Positions 1 through 7,820 of a stretch of 64,000 nt of DNA are shown piece after piece. Where the stretch lies: NCBI RefSeq assembly GCF_009429125.1, contig NZ_CP045529.1:2294001-2358000 (forward strand). Reading direction: 5' to 3'. The position numbers and the translations under genes are program-made. Below the pieces are notes generated by a model. That model was not told the origin of the DNA and ran no database searches. It saw only the letters and a list, made by a program, of their open reading frames with translations. Position 1 is the first letter of the stretch. Each line of letters starts with the position of its first letter. This DNA comes from Luteimicrobium xylanilyticum (lineage in GTDB: Bacteria > Actinomycetota > Actinomycetes > Actinomycetales > Cellulomonadaceae).

Positions 1-51
1 AGCGGAGCGGCCGGAACCGACCCCGTGGGTACCGCCCGCTACGGTGCCTGC

Positions 52-680
52 GTGCCCGACGTCCTCGAAACGATCCGCCGCGACGCCCGCGCCACGATGG
101 ACGCCCACGGCCTGACGGGCTGGAAGCTCGTCTTCGACTCGGCCGTCCGCCGAGCCGGCGTCACGCGCTTCGACCGCAAGGTCATCAGCCTGTCGGGGCC
201 TCTCATGCGGAAGTACGCGGAGGCGGGCGCCCACGACCAGGTTCATGACACGGTCCTCCACGAGATCGCCCACGCGCTCGCGGGGGGCCCCGGCACGGCC
301 ACGACGCGACCTGGCGGGCCATCGCCCGCAGGATCGGCGCGTCCGGACTGCGCACGGTCGCACCGGACGCCCCCACGATCGAGACCGACTGGATCGGGAC
401 CTGCCCGGCCGGCCACACGCTCAGACGCCACCGCAGGCCTGCCGGCATCCGGTCCTGCGCCCGGTGCACCCGGGTGTTCGACGACCGGTTCCTGCTCACC
501 TGGACCTACCGGGGCATGCGGCTCGCCGCCGTCGGGACGCGCGTGCGGGTCACGGCACCGGGCCGCTGGAACGGCGCCGTCGGGACCGTGCGGCGCGTCG
601 CCCACACCCGATACCACCTATCCGTTCCCGGCGCGGGCCGCACGCTGACCGTGCGTTTCGAGCAGACCGAACCGGTCTGA
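52..680 (+). pseudogene. SprT-like zinc metalloprotease-fold protein, reading frame broken
   Basis: The first half reads in one frame from a GTG at 52 (another GTG at 25) up to the HEIAH zinc-binding motif at 259-273. The second half continues in the -1 frame from about 285, giving PRHGHDATWRAIARRIG, then a zinc-ribbon-like CPAGH...CARC segment and a beta-rich tail ending at the TGA at 678-680. Joined, the two halves look like one SprT-like domain protein (HExxH plus a C-terminal zinc ribbon). The break falls in a run of six G at 282-287. With four G the text would read AGPRHGHD, as expected of the family. The cause could be a sequencing or assembly error, a real inactivating mutation or, less likely, ribosomal slippage. 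SprT-like proteins often act in DNA-protein crosslink repair, but bacterial members are poorly characterised. Confidence 0.7.
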
Positions 681-692
681 CGGCGGGGACGG

Positions 693-698
693 TAGCCT
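693..698 (+). promoter_or_regulatory. -10 box (TAGCCT) for the lipoprotein gene at 777
   Basis: TAGCCT lies just downstream of the SprT-like gene and would give a leader of about 70 nt that includes the Shine-Dalgarno site at 765-771. No convincing -35 box is seen. Confidence 0.35.
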
Positions 699-776
699 CC
701 TCCCCGGGGGGGCGGATCCTCCTGCGCGCGTCGCCCCGCGACGCCCTTCACCACCGTGCCAGCCGGAGAGGACCAC

Positions 777-1217
777 GTGCTTACCATCGCCAAGGCCGGA
801 GTATCCCTGCTCACCGCCGCATGTCTCGCCGTCGGGTTCACCGCGTGCTCGTCCGACGACGACGGCGGCGCCTCCCACTCGGCCTCCGCGAACGCGCAGC
901 ACGAGGCGCTCGAGAAGTACGCCGACAAGGAGCGCACCGCGCTCGCCGCGCACGACGAGTTCAAGGACACCTACTCCTCCATCAAGGTCGCGGTGGCCGA
1001 TCCGGGGACCGTCGAGTTCACCTACACCTACGCGCAGCAGCTCGACGCGGCGAAGGTGGCGAGCTACCTCGACGGCAAGGTGGCGACCTTCCAGTCCACC
1101 TTCGACGACGACGTCGCCCCCGCCATGGAGGCGACCGGCGTGAAGACGGGCCGCAAGATGGTCTACACGTACCTGAACGCGGACGGCACCCAGATCTGGA
1201 CGCACTCGTTCGAGTAG
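777..1217 (+). CDS. Secreted lipoprotein, DUF4854-like
   Basis: This encodes a 146-residue exported lipoprotein. A GTG at 777 follows GGAGAGG at 765-771, and this start yields a short hydrophobic signal ending in the lipobox VGFTAC, so the mature protein begins at Cys and is lipid-anchored outside the membrane. An acidic/Ser linker follows, then a compact domain with FTYTYAQQLDAAKV and MVYTYLNADG segments, which resemble DUF4854 proteins. No enzymatic motif is visible. It is monocistronic between the broken SprT-like gene and the flavin oxidoreductase. Family assignment is tentative and the function is unknown. Confidence 0.7.
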   Translation: MLTIAKAGVSLLTAACLAVGFTACSSDDDGGASHSASANAQHEALEKYADKERTALAAHDEFKDTYSSIKVAVADPGTVEFTYTYAQQLDAAKVASYLDGKVATFQSTFDDDVAPAMEATGVKTGRKMVYTYLNADGTQIWTHSFE

Positions 1218-1281
1218 CCTCCGGGCCCGGTGCCGCTGCGACCGCCGGAATATCCGACGACCGCGCGGCAGTTCCCCGGAC

Positions 1282-2304
1282 GTGACCAAGAAGATCGGCT
1301 TCCTCTCGTTCGGCCACTGGACGCCGCACCCCACGTCGGCGACCCAGACGGCGTCGGACGCCCTCCTGCAGAGCATCGACCTCGCGGTCGCGGCCGAGGA
1401 GCTCGGCGCCGACGGCGCCTACTTCCGCGTGCACCACTTCGCGCGCCAGCTCGGCTCGCCGTTCCCGCTGCTCGCCGCGGTGGGCGCCAGGACGAGCCGG
1501 ATCGAGATCGGCACGGGCGTGATCGACATGCGGTACGCGAACCCGCTGGCCTTCGCGGAGGACGCGGGCGCCGCTGACCTCATCGCGGGCGGCCGGCTCC
1601 AGCTCGGCATCTCGCGCGGGTCACCCGAGCAGGTCGTCGACGGCTGGCGGTACTTCGGCTTCGAGCCCGACGACGGCGAGAGCCAGGCCGACATGGCGCG
1701 TCGCCACACGCTCGTCGCGCTCCAGGCGATCGAGGGCGAGCAGTTCGCGCAGCCGAACCCGCGGCCGATGTTCCCCAACCCCCCGGGCCTCCTGCGGATC
1801 GAGCCGTACTCGGAGGGCCTGCGTGAGCGGATCTGGTGGGGTGCCGGCTCCGACGCGACGGCGCGCTGGGCGGCGAGCGAAGGCATGAACCTCATGTCGT
1901 CGACGCTCAAGGACGACGAGTCCGGCGAGCCGTTCCACGTCCAGCAGCGCAAGCAGATCGAGGCGTTCCGCGAGGAGTGGGCCACCCACGACCACGGCTT
2001 CGAGCCGCGCGTCTCGGTCTCCCGGTCGATCTTCGCGATCATGAACGACCTCGACCGCCGCTACTTCCTGGGCACGCGCGACGCCGAGGACCAGTTCGGG
2101 TTCATCGACAGCACTCGCTCGGTGTTCGGCCGCTCCTACGCCGACGAGCCCGAATCGCTGATCGAGGACCTGCGCCGCGACGAAGCGATCGCCGCCGCCG
2201 ACACCCTCCTGCTCACCGTGCCCAACCAGCTCGGCGTCGAGTACAACGCACACGTCATCGAGTCGATCCTGACGCACGTCGCCCCGGCGCTCGGCTGGCG
2301 CTGA
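1282..2304 (+). CDS. LLM-class flavin-dependent oxidoreductase
   Basis: This 340-residue protein belongs to the bacterial luciferase-like monooxygenase family, TIM-barrel enzymes that use FMN or F420. Recognisable parts are the N-terminal strand KIGFLSFGHW, AAEELGADGAYFRVHHFARQ (family signature region), the IEIGTGVIDMRYANPLAFAED segment typical of the flavin pocket, and GGRLQLGISRGSPE. The length is normal for the family. The start is the GTG at 1282; no strong Shine-Dalgarno site precedes it, so the exact start is uncertain. The gene stands alone and converges on the glycerol dehydrogenase gene with a hairpin between them. The substrate cannot be read from sequence. Confidence 0.88.
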   Translation: MTKKIGFLSFGHWTPHPTSATQTASDALLQSIDLAVAAEELGADGAYFRVHHFARQLGSPFPLLAAVGARTSRIEIGTGVIDMRYANPLAFAEDAGAADLIAGGRLQLGISRGSPEQVVDGWRYFGFEPDDGESQADMARRHTLVALQAIEGEQFAQPNPRPMFPNPPGLLRIEPYSEGLRERIWWGAGSDATARWAASEGMNLMSSTLKDDESGEPFHVQQRKQIEAFREEWATHDHGFEPRVSVSRSIFAIMNDLDRRYFLGTRDAEDQFGFIDSTRSVFGRSYADEPESLIEDLRRDEAIAAADTLLLTVPNQLGVEYNAHVIESILTHVAPALGWR

Positions 2305-2338
2305 GCCGACGCCCGACTGGCGTCGGTCGGGCGTCGGC
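2305..2338. terminator. Bidirectional hairpin terminator
   Basis: GCCGACGCCCGAC at 2305-2317 is a perfect 13-bp complement of GTCGGGCGTCGGC at 2326-2338 with an 8-nt loop. It lies between the convergent oxidoreductase and glycerol dehydrogenase genes. No U-tract follows, as is common in high-GC actinobacteria. Confidence 0.75.
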
Positions 2339-2360
2339 CGGGCCCCGGTCGTCGGCCATC

Positions 2361-3500
2361 TCAGTGCCGCGCCACGTACAGCTCGGGCTCGGGCAGCCCG
2401 TGCTCCGACCGGACACGACGCGAGATCCCCTCGACCGCGACGAGCGCGTCGACCACCAGGTCGGCGGTCACGGGGAACGGCATGGTGTGGATCGTCTCGT
2501 CCGGGACGGTCGCGGCCTCGGCGACGGCCCGCAGCTCGGCCGTGTCGTCGGGGCTCAGCCCCACCTCGGTGAGCGTGTTCGGCAACCCGACCCTGGTGGT
2601 GAACACGATGAAGTCCTCGAGCTCCTCGCTGGGCGCACCCTCGAGGACGAGCTGCGTCGTCGAACCGAGGTTGACCTTCTGACCGTGCGTCAGCCCGTGC
2701 GTCTGCGGGGCGGCGGTCAGGCCGTTGTGGATGGCGTGCGCCGCGGCGAGGCCCCCGGACTCGAACCCGAGCCCCGACAGCAGGGTGTTCGCCTCGACCA
2801 CGGCCTCGAGCGCGGGCGTGACGACTCCGGCGCGCACGGCGTCGAGGGCCTCGAGCGCGTTGCCCCACAGCAGCTCCCAGGACAGCCGCGCCAGTGCCGT
2901 GCCGGTGTGCGTCGGACGCCCGCCGGCCATGGTCGACCCCTGGCCGCGCTGGGTCGCGCGCGCCTCGAGCCAGGTGGCGAGCGCGTCACCGATGCCCGCG
3001 ACGAGGAACCTGGCCGGCGCGGACGCGACCACCTGGGTGTCGATGAGGACGAGGTCCGGGTTGTGCGGGAAGAAGCGGTACTCGACGAACTCGCCCTCCT
3101 CGGTGTAGATCACGGCGAGCGCCGACGTCGGGGCGTCCGACGACGCGGCGGTGGGGACGCTGGCCCAGCGGATCTTGGCGAGGTGCCCGGCGGACTTCGC
3201 GGCGTCGATCGCCGACCCGCCGCCGATCCCGACGATCACGTCGTGCCCGCCCGAGCCGATGACCTCGACGAGGTGGTCGACGGCCGCGGCGGTCGCGAAG
3301 GTGCCGAAGCTCTCGCGCGCGACCGGCAGGTCGGCCTGACCGAGCGCCTCGGTGACGCCGTCACCGACGATGCCCCACACGACGTCGTCAGCGACCAGCA
3401 GCGGCTTCGACCCGATCCGTGCCAGGTGATGACCCAGCTGGCCCATCACTCCCTTGCCCTGGACGTACCGACTCGGACTGATCAGGACCGTCTCGGTCAT
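2361..3500 (-). CDS. gldA: Glycerol dehydrogenase (iron-type alcohol dehydrogenase family)
   Basis: The 379-residue product matches the GldA group, zinc-dependent NAD-linked oxidation of glycerol to dihydroxyacetone. It shows the NAD-binding GIGGGSAIDAAK loop, PTAASSDAPTSA, and the metal ligands in GIGDALATWLEA (Asp), AAHAIHNG (His) and THGLTHGQKV (His). The ATG at 3500 is chosen because it starts the canonical MTETVLISPSRYVQGKG sequence and has an AGGAG about 10 nt upstream; a longer frame up to 3578 adds only unconserved residues. No dihydroxyacetone kinase or glycerol transporter is adjacent, so the physiological context is open. Confidence 0.92.
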   Translation of the reverse strand: MTETVLISPSRYVQGKGVMGQLGHHLARIGSKPLLVADDVVWGIVGDGVTEALGQADLPVARESFGTFATAAAVDHLVEVIGSGGHDVIVGIGGGSAIDAAKSAGHLAKIRWASVPTAASSDAPTSALAVIYTEEGEFVEYRFFPHNPDLVLIDTQVVASAPARFLVAGIGDALATWLEARATQRGQGSTMAGGRPTHTGTALARLSWELLWGNALEALDAVRAGVVTPALEAVVEANTLLSGLGFESGGLAAAHAIHNGLTAAPQTHGLTHGQKVNLGSTTQLVLEGAPSEELEDFIVFTTRVGLPNTLTEVGLSPDDTAELRAVAEAATVPDETIHTMPFPVTADLVVDALVAVEGISRRVRSEHGLPEPELYVARH

Positions 3501-3664
3501 GAGAATCACGCTCCTCGTGCTTGATGTCTTCTTTCCATGATCCAGCGAAGCGTTGAAGCTCGCCGTGGGGAAGGCCACTCGGGACGCGTCTGTCGCGTCA
3601 CACGTGGACGGTCAGGTGGCCGGGGCGCCCCTCGCGTCTGGACGCCCCGTCTCAAGGCCGGTCG
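3501..3664. other. Intergenic stretch upstream of gldA
   Basis: This holds the gldA ribosome-binding site and presumably its promoter. I see no gene, and the translated frames here are compositional noise. It merges into the ATPase relic. Confidence 0.5.
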
Positions 3665-3890
3665 CGCGCCGTCGGTCCAGCCAGGAGTACGCGCGCTGAG
3701 CACGGCGACGAGCAGGATCCACGCGGGACGCGGCCGCGTCCAGAAGTGCTGACGCGTTCGTGCGACGAACACGGTCAGGTGTCCGGACACCGACAGCTTG
3801 AGGAAGATCATGGTCTGGAGCGTCAGCAGGCCGTGGTCGGTGTCGAGACCGAGGAGCGTCACGGCCAGGAGCATCAGGCCCAGCGTCGCG
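3665..3890 (-). pseudogene. Relic of a P-type plasma-membrane H+-ATPase, C-terminal part
   Basis: Read on the minus strand, a short piece encodes LGLMLLAVTLLGL, then LLTLQTMIFLKLSVSGHL, then TVFVARTRQHFWTRPRPAW and ILLVAVLSA. This matches the order and character of the last transmembrane segments of bacterial plasma-membrane proton-efflux P-type ATPases, where a FLKL-x-VxGHLT(I/V)(F/Y)-x-(T/A)R motif followed by FW-x-RP is characteristic. The phosphorylation domain, ATP site and most of the membrane part are absent, and the reading frame runs into unrelated sequence at both ends. It slightly overlaps the 3' end of the AraC-type gene. It appears to be the leftover of a deleted gene. Confidence 0.6.
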
Positions 3891-4827
3891 CGCGCCACTC
3901 GCTGGGCGTAACCCCGAACTGCGCACGGAAGGCCCGTGAGAAGTGGGCGTGGTCGGCGAAGCCGCACCGCAGGGCGACCGCCGCGATCGTCCACCCGACG
4001 CACCGCGGGTCCTGGAGGAGTCGGGCGGCCCGCTCGAGGCGTCGCGTGCGAACGGCGTCACCGAGGTCGATCCCGCGGCGCGCGAGGATCGCGTACACGT
4101 AGCGCTCGGAGATGGAGAACGCCGCGGCGACGGACCGGGCCGACAGGTCGGGGTCGTCGAGGTGGCCACGCACGTGCTCCTCGACGCGTGTCCCGAGGGA
4201 TGCGGCGGAGGCCGCACGGCCGGGCCGTTCATCGGCGACCGACCTCGTGAGCAGGAGCCGGACGAGATCGAGGGTCGGCTGCTCGAGGCGGACCCGTTCG
4301 CCAGGGGGAGCCGTCGGAGCATTCCGGGCGGTCGCGCCCAGGAACGCGGACACGACGGCGGCCACCGGCCCCTCCGGCCGGATCGCCCGGCCGAGCTGGG
4401 CCCGGACGAGCGGCAGCGGCAGTCCCAGGTCGTGGAGCGGGATCTGGAAGGTGTGCCGGAGCGCGGCGTCCGTGAACCGCAGCCGGTACGGCTCGGTCGT
4501 CAGGTACAACCCGATCTCTCCCGGCCGGACCACGGTCTCGGCATCGTCGCGGACCACCGCGGTCGTCCCCTGCTCCACCAGGCTGACCATGAGGCTCGGC
4601 GGGGTGTCGTCGCGCGCGAGCCGTTCGCTGCGGACGACGTCGCCGCCCCCCGCGCGTGTGGACAGCAGGTGCACGCAGCCGAGGTCGGCCACCCGCGAAC
4701 GGACCAGGAGGTCCGCGCCGCGGCGCGGCTCGAGCACCAACGGAACCGGTGACGCCAACATGTGCTCGCGCAGGAACTCCACGCGGTCGGTCACCGGAAA
4801 GTCCTCGATCTCGAGCACGACGGCCAT
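3874..4827 (-). CDS. AraC-family transcriptional regulator
   Basis: The 317-residue product ends in a typical AraC/XylS double helix-turn-helix: ARSVAAAFSISERYVYAIL is the first HTH, and IAAVALRCGFADHAHFSRAF with FGVTPSEWR is the second. The N-terminal ~190 residues resemble the AraC-binding-like domain (PF14525 type) found with cupin-like sensors. The ATG at 4827 is preferred because GGGAG precedes it by 5 nt; an ATG at 4839 in the same frame is possible. The gene is divergent from the alpha/beta hydrolase pair starting at 4971, so those are its most likely targets, together with itself. The effector is unknown. Confidence 0.88.
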   Translation of the reverse strand: MAVVLEIEDFPVTDRVEFLREHMLASPVPLVLEPRRGADLLVRSRVADLGCVHLLSTRAGGGDVVRSERLARDDTPPSLMVSLVEQGTTAVVRDDAETVVRPGEIGLYLTTEPYRLRFTDAALRHTFQIPLHDLGLPLPLVRAQLGRAIRPEGPVAAVVSAFLGATARNAPTAPPGERVRLEQPTLDLVRLLLTRSVADERPGRAASAASLGTRVEEHVRGHLDDPDLSARSVAAAFSISERYVYAILARRGIDLGDAVRTRRLERAARLLQDPRCVGWTIAAVALRCGFADHAHFSRAFRAQFGVTPSEWRARRWA

Positions 4828-4970
4828 CGGCACTCCCATGCCTCGGAGCGCGGGCGCGCCTGGTTCGGTGCGGGGCGCGCACAACGCAGTGCGGAGCAGA
4901 TCAAGACGACGGAGCACGATCATGCCCACGATGGGCTGACCCGTGCACCTCCAAGCGCCCAGGAGTCCTG

Positions 4971-5849
4971 ATGGCCGGCACGACTTCACCCACCCTCACC
5001 GACGCGGAACGCGCCGACATCGACCGTGCCAACGCGTCGGGCCTTCGCCCCGTCGTCTTCGTGCATGGGCTGTGGCTGCTCTCGAGCAGCTGGGACCGCT
5101 GGCGCCCCGTGTTCGACGAGGCCGGGTTCACGACGGTCGCCCCCGCGTGGCCCGACGACCCCGCGTCCGTCGAGGACGCGCGCGCCAACCCCGACGCCTT
5201 CGCGTCGAAGATGGTCCAGGAGGTCACCGACCACTACCTCGAGGCGATCGGCGAGCTGCGCGTGAAGCCGGCCATCGTCGGGCACTCGTTCGGCGGGCTC
5301 ATCGCGCAGAAGCTCGCGGGCGCGGGGGCGTCCGTGGCGACGGTCGCGATCGACCCGGCGCCGTTCAAGGGGGTGCTGTCGGTGCCGTTCTCGTCGCTCA
5401 AGTCGTCGGCGCCTGTGGTGTCACACCTGAGCAGCCTCAAGCACGGGGTCACGTTGTCGTACGACGACTTCAAGTACGGCTGGGCCAACGCGCTCGACGA
5501 CGACGAGGCGCACGCCCTCTACGACGAGTTCCACGTCGCAGCCGCGGGCAACCCGATCTTCCAGGTCGTGAGCGCCAACCTCAACCCGTTCTCCGAGACG
5601 AAGGTCGACACGAAGAACCCGGACCGCGGCCCGCTGCTGCTGATCGCGGGCGAGGTCGACCACACCGTGCCCGTGAAGCCGACCGAGCAGTCCTACAAGA
5701 TCCAGTCGAAGAACCCGGGCGTCACGGAGATCGTGGTCCTGCCGGACCGCGGCCACTCGCTCACCATCGACCACGGCTGGCCCGAGGTCGCCCGGACCGC
5801 GCTCGACTTCATCGCCCGCACGACGGCGGACGCCACCACCACCGACTGA
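4971..5849 (+). CDS. Alpha/beta hydrolase
   Basis: A 292-residue alpha/beta-hydrolase-fold enzyme without a signal peptide. The oxyanion region is FVHGLWLLSSSW, the nucleophile elbow is GHSFGG (Ser), the acid is in AGEVDHTVP and the catalytic His in DRGHSLTIDH, giving a complete triad. AGGAG at 4961-4965 sits 5 nt before the ATG at 4971, which fixes the start despite a longer open frame upstream. It is followed 32 bp later by a second, unrelated-in-detail hydrolase, probably in the same operon, and is divergent from the AraC regulator. Substrate unknown; esterase or lactonase activity would fit. Confidence 0.87.
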   Translation: MAGTTSPTLTDAERADIDRANASGLRPVVFVHGLWLLSSSWDRWRPVFDEAGFTTVAPAWPDDPASVEDARANPDAFASKMVQEVTDHYLEAIGELRVKPAIVGHSFGGLIAQKLAGAGASVATVAIDPAPFKGVLSVPFSSLKSSAPVVSHLSSLKHGVTLSYDDFKYGWANALDDDEAHALYDEFHVAAAGNPIFQVVSANLNPFSETKVDTKNPDRGPLLLIAGEVDHTVPVKPTEQSYKIQSKNPGVTEIVVLPDRGHSLTIDHGWPEVARTALDFIARTTADATTTD

Positions 5850-5881
5850 CCTTCACCACCCCGAGATACAGGAGCGAGCCC

Positions 5882-6703
5882 ATGCCGTACGTCACCACGT
5901 CCGACGGGACCGAGATCTACTACACCGACAGCGGCTCCGGCCGGCCGATCGTCCTCAGCCACGGCTGGCCGCTCAGCTCCGACGCGTGGCAGGTCGAGAT
6001 CAAGCGCTTCGCCGACGCCGGATACCGGGTCGTCGCCCACGACCGCCGCGGGCACGGGCTCTCTTCCAAGACGTACGCCGGCAACGACATGACGACGTAC
6101 GCGCGGGACCTGGCGGCCGTCGTCGAGCACCTCGACCTGCACGACGTCGTCCTCGTCGGCCACTCGACCGGTGGCGGAGAGGTGGTGCGCTACGCCGCGC
6201 AGTTCGCGGACGGCCGCGTCGCCAAGGTCGTCACCGCCGGGGCAGTCCCGCCGATCATGGTGAAGTCCGAGAGCAACCCGGAGGGCACGCCTATCGAGGC
6301 GTTCGACGACATCCGTGCCAGCGTGCTCAAGGACCGCTCGCAGTTCTGGAAGGACCTGGCGGTCCCGTTCTACGGCTTCAACCGTGACGGCGCCGAGGTC
6401 TCGCAGGGCGCGATCGACGACTTCTGGCGGCAGGGCATGCTCGTGAACCTGGCTGCCGCGTACGACTGCGTCAAGGCCTTCTCGGAGACCGACCAGAACG
6501 CCGACCTCGCGGCCATCGACGTGCCGATCCTCATCGCCCAGGGCGAGGACGACCAGATCGTGCCGATCGCCGACGCCGCGCTGAAGGCCATCGAGATCGT
6601 CAGCCACGGGACGTTGAAGACCTACCCCGGAGCGCCGCACGGCATCTTCGGGGACTACCAGGACGCGCTCGACGCCGACATCCTCGCGTTCGTCGCGGAC
6701 TAG
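5882..6703 (+). CDS. Alpha/beta hydrolase, non-heme chloroperoxidase-like
   Basis: The 273-residue protein has the layout of cofactor-free haloperoxidases/esterases: YVTTSDGTEIYYTDSG at the N-terminus, LSHGWPLSSDAW oxyanion segment, DRRGHGLSS, the nucleophile elbow GHSTGGGEVVRY, the acid in GEDDQIVP and the His in YPGAPHGIF. These are the hallmarks of the family known for perhydrolase/chloroperoxidase side activity. GGAGCGAG precedes the ATG at 5882. It probably forms an operon with the hydrolase at 4971 under the divergent AraC protein. The true substrate is likely a carboxylic ester or lactone, but this is inference. Confidence 0.88.
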   Translation: MPYVTTSDGTEIYYTDSGSGRPIVLSHGWPLSSDAWQVEIKRFADAGYRVVAHDRRGHGLSSKTYAGNDMTTYARDLAAVVEHLDLHDVVLVGHSTGGGEVVRYAAQFADGRVAKVVTAGAVPPIMVKSESNPEGTPIEAFDDIRASVLKDRSQFWKDLAVPFYGFNRDGAEVSQGAIDDFWRQGMLVNLAAAYDCVKAFSETDQNADLAAIDVPILIAQGEDDQIVPIADAALKAIEIVSHGTLKTYPGAPHGIFGDYQDALDADILAFVAD

Positions 6704-6736
6704 CGCCCGCCCGACGGCGCAGCGTGGGGCGGCCGG

Positions 6737-7639
6737 TCAGCCGACCGTCAGGACGATCTTCCCGTGCCCGGCGCCGGACTCCACTGCGCGCTGGGCGTCC
6801 GCGACGTCGTCGAGTGGGAACGTCCGCACCTCGGGCAGCCGGAGCTGCCCGGCCTCGACGAGGTCACCGATCTGACCCAGCACGTACAGCGCACGGCCCT
6901 CATCGCCCCGCGAGAACCTGACGCCGTGCTCGCGAGCGCCGAAGAAGTCGGCGATCGTCACGACGTGGTCGGCACCGCCCGCGAGCCCGATCAGGTCGGG
7001 CAGGACGCCGCTGCCGGCGACATCGAGGGCGCGGTCGACGCCGTCCGGCGCGAGGACGCGCACCCGCCCGGCCATGCCCTCGCCGTACGAGACGGGCTCG
7101 GCACCGAACGAGTGCAGGAGGTCGTGGTTGCGGGCGCTGGCGGTCCCGATGACCCGGGCGCCGCGTGCGACCGCGAGCTGGACGGCGGCGCTCCCCACGT
7201 TCCCGGACGCCCCGTTGACGAGCAGCGCCGTGCCGTCCGTGACGCCGAGCTGGTCGAGCGCACGTGCCGCCGTCTCGACGGCCGCGGGAAGCGCTGCGAC
7301 GTCGACGAAGTCCAGCGACGCCGGCACCGGCGCGTAGTGCGACAGGACCGCGAGCTCGGCCTGCGCCGCGCCGTCCGTGCAGAACCCGAAGACCCGGTCG
7401 CCGCCGCGCACGTCCGTGACGCCGTCGCCGAGCTCGTCGACGACGCCCGCCGCCTCGTACCCGAGCGTCTGCGGCAGGTCGGGATCCATGAGACCCTGCC
7501 GCTTCTTCCAGTCGCTCGCGTTGACGCCCGCCGCGCGCACCGCGATCCGCACCTCGCCCGGCCCCGGGTGCGGGTCGGGCAGGTCGACGAGCTCCAGGAC
7601 CTCTGGACCACCGAACCGGTCGAAACGCACAGCCTTCAT
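6737..7639 (-). CDS. NADP-dependent quinone oxidoreductase-type dehydrogenase (MDR superfamily)
   Basis: A 300-residue zinc-independent medium-chain dehydrogenase/reductase. The sequence begins MKAVRFDRFGGPEVLEL, contains AAGVNASDWKKRQG and GYEAAGVVDELGDGV from the catalytic domain, and the nucleotide-binding NGASGNVGSAAVQLA loop of the Rossmann fold. The length and lack of the structural-zinc Cys cluster fit QOR-like enzymes that reduce quinones or enals with NADPH. The start at 7639 is the family start; the longer open frame upstream is not conserved. It converges on the second hydrolase gene and is monocistronic as far as can be seen. Confidence 0.88.
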   Translation of the reverse strand: MKAVRFDRFGGPEVLELVDLPDPHPGPGEVRIAVRAAGVNASDWKKRQGLMDPDLPQTLGYEAAGVVDELGDGVTDVRGGDRVFGFCTDGAAQAELAVLSHYAPVPASLDFVDVAALPAAVETAARALDQLGVTDGTALLVNGASGNVGSAAVQLAVARGARVIGTASARNHDLLHSFGAEPVSYGEGMAGRVRVLAPDGVDRALDVAGSGVLPDLIGLAGGADHVVTIADFFGAREHGVRFSRGDEGRALYVLGQIGDLVEAGQLRLPEVRTFPLDDVADAQRAVESGAGHGKIVLTVG

Positions 7640-7820
7640 CGCTCGCTCCCCGCGTGGACGTCGTGCCGCCCGCCAGTCTGCCCTCCGCGCAGTCGAGAGC
7701 CACAGCAGCTCGAGGTCCCGATCGCCCGCACCCACCCGTCGGACCACGTGCGGGACGCGTTGCGCGACCTCGCGCGGGCACGCGCACGGCAAGGTCGTGC
7801 TCCGCTCGTAGAACGAGCGA

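Noticed and set aside
1836-3524. Very long open frames on the opposite strand of real genes (for example 1836-3524, 7905-10526, 15439-17793, 19264-21618, 28005-30524 in another frame)
   Set aside because: Their translations are Arg/Ala/Gly/Pro-rich without family motifs and lie antisense or out of frame to well-recognised genes; high GC content lowers stop-codon frequency. Only the segments named as genes are supported.
3506-4003. 165-codon minus-strand frame containing the ATPase-like helices, considered as a real small membrane protein
   Set aside because: Only the central ~65 codons carry the ATPase-like signal; both ends are Arg/Pro-rich noise, and the frame overlaps the AraC gene end with no ribosome-binding site. 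A relic explains it better.
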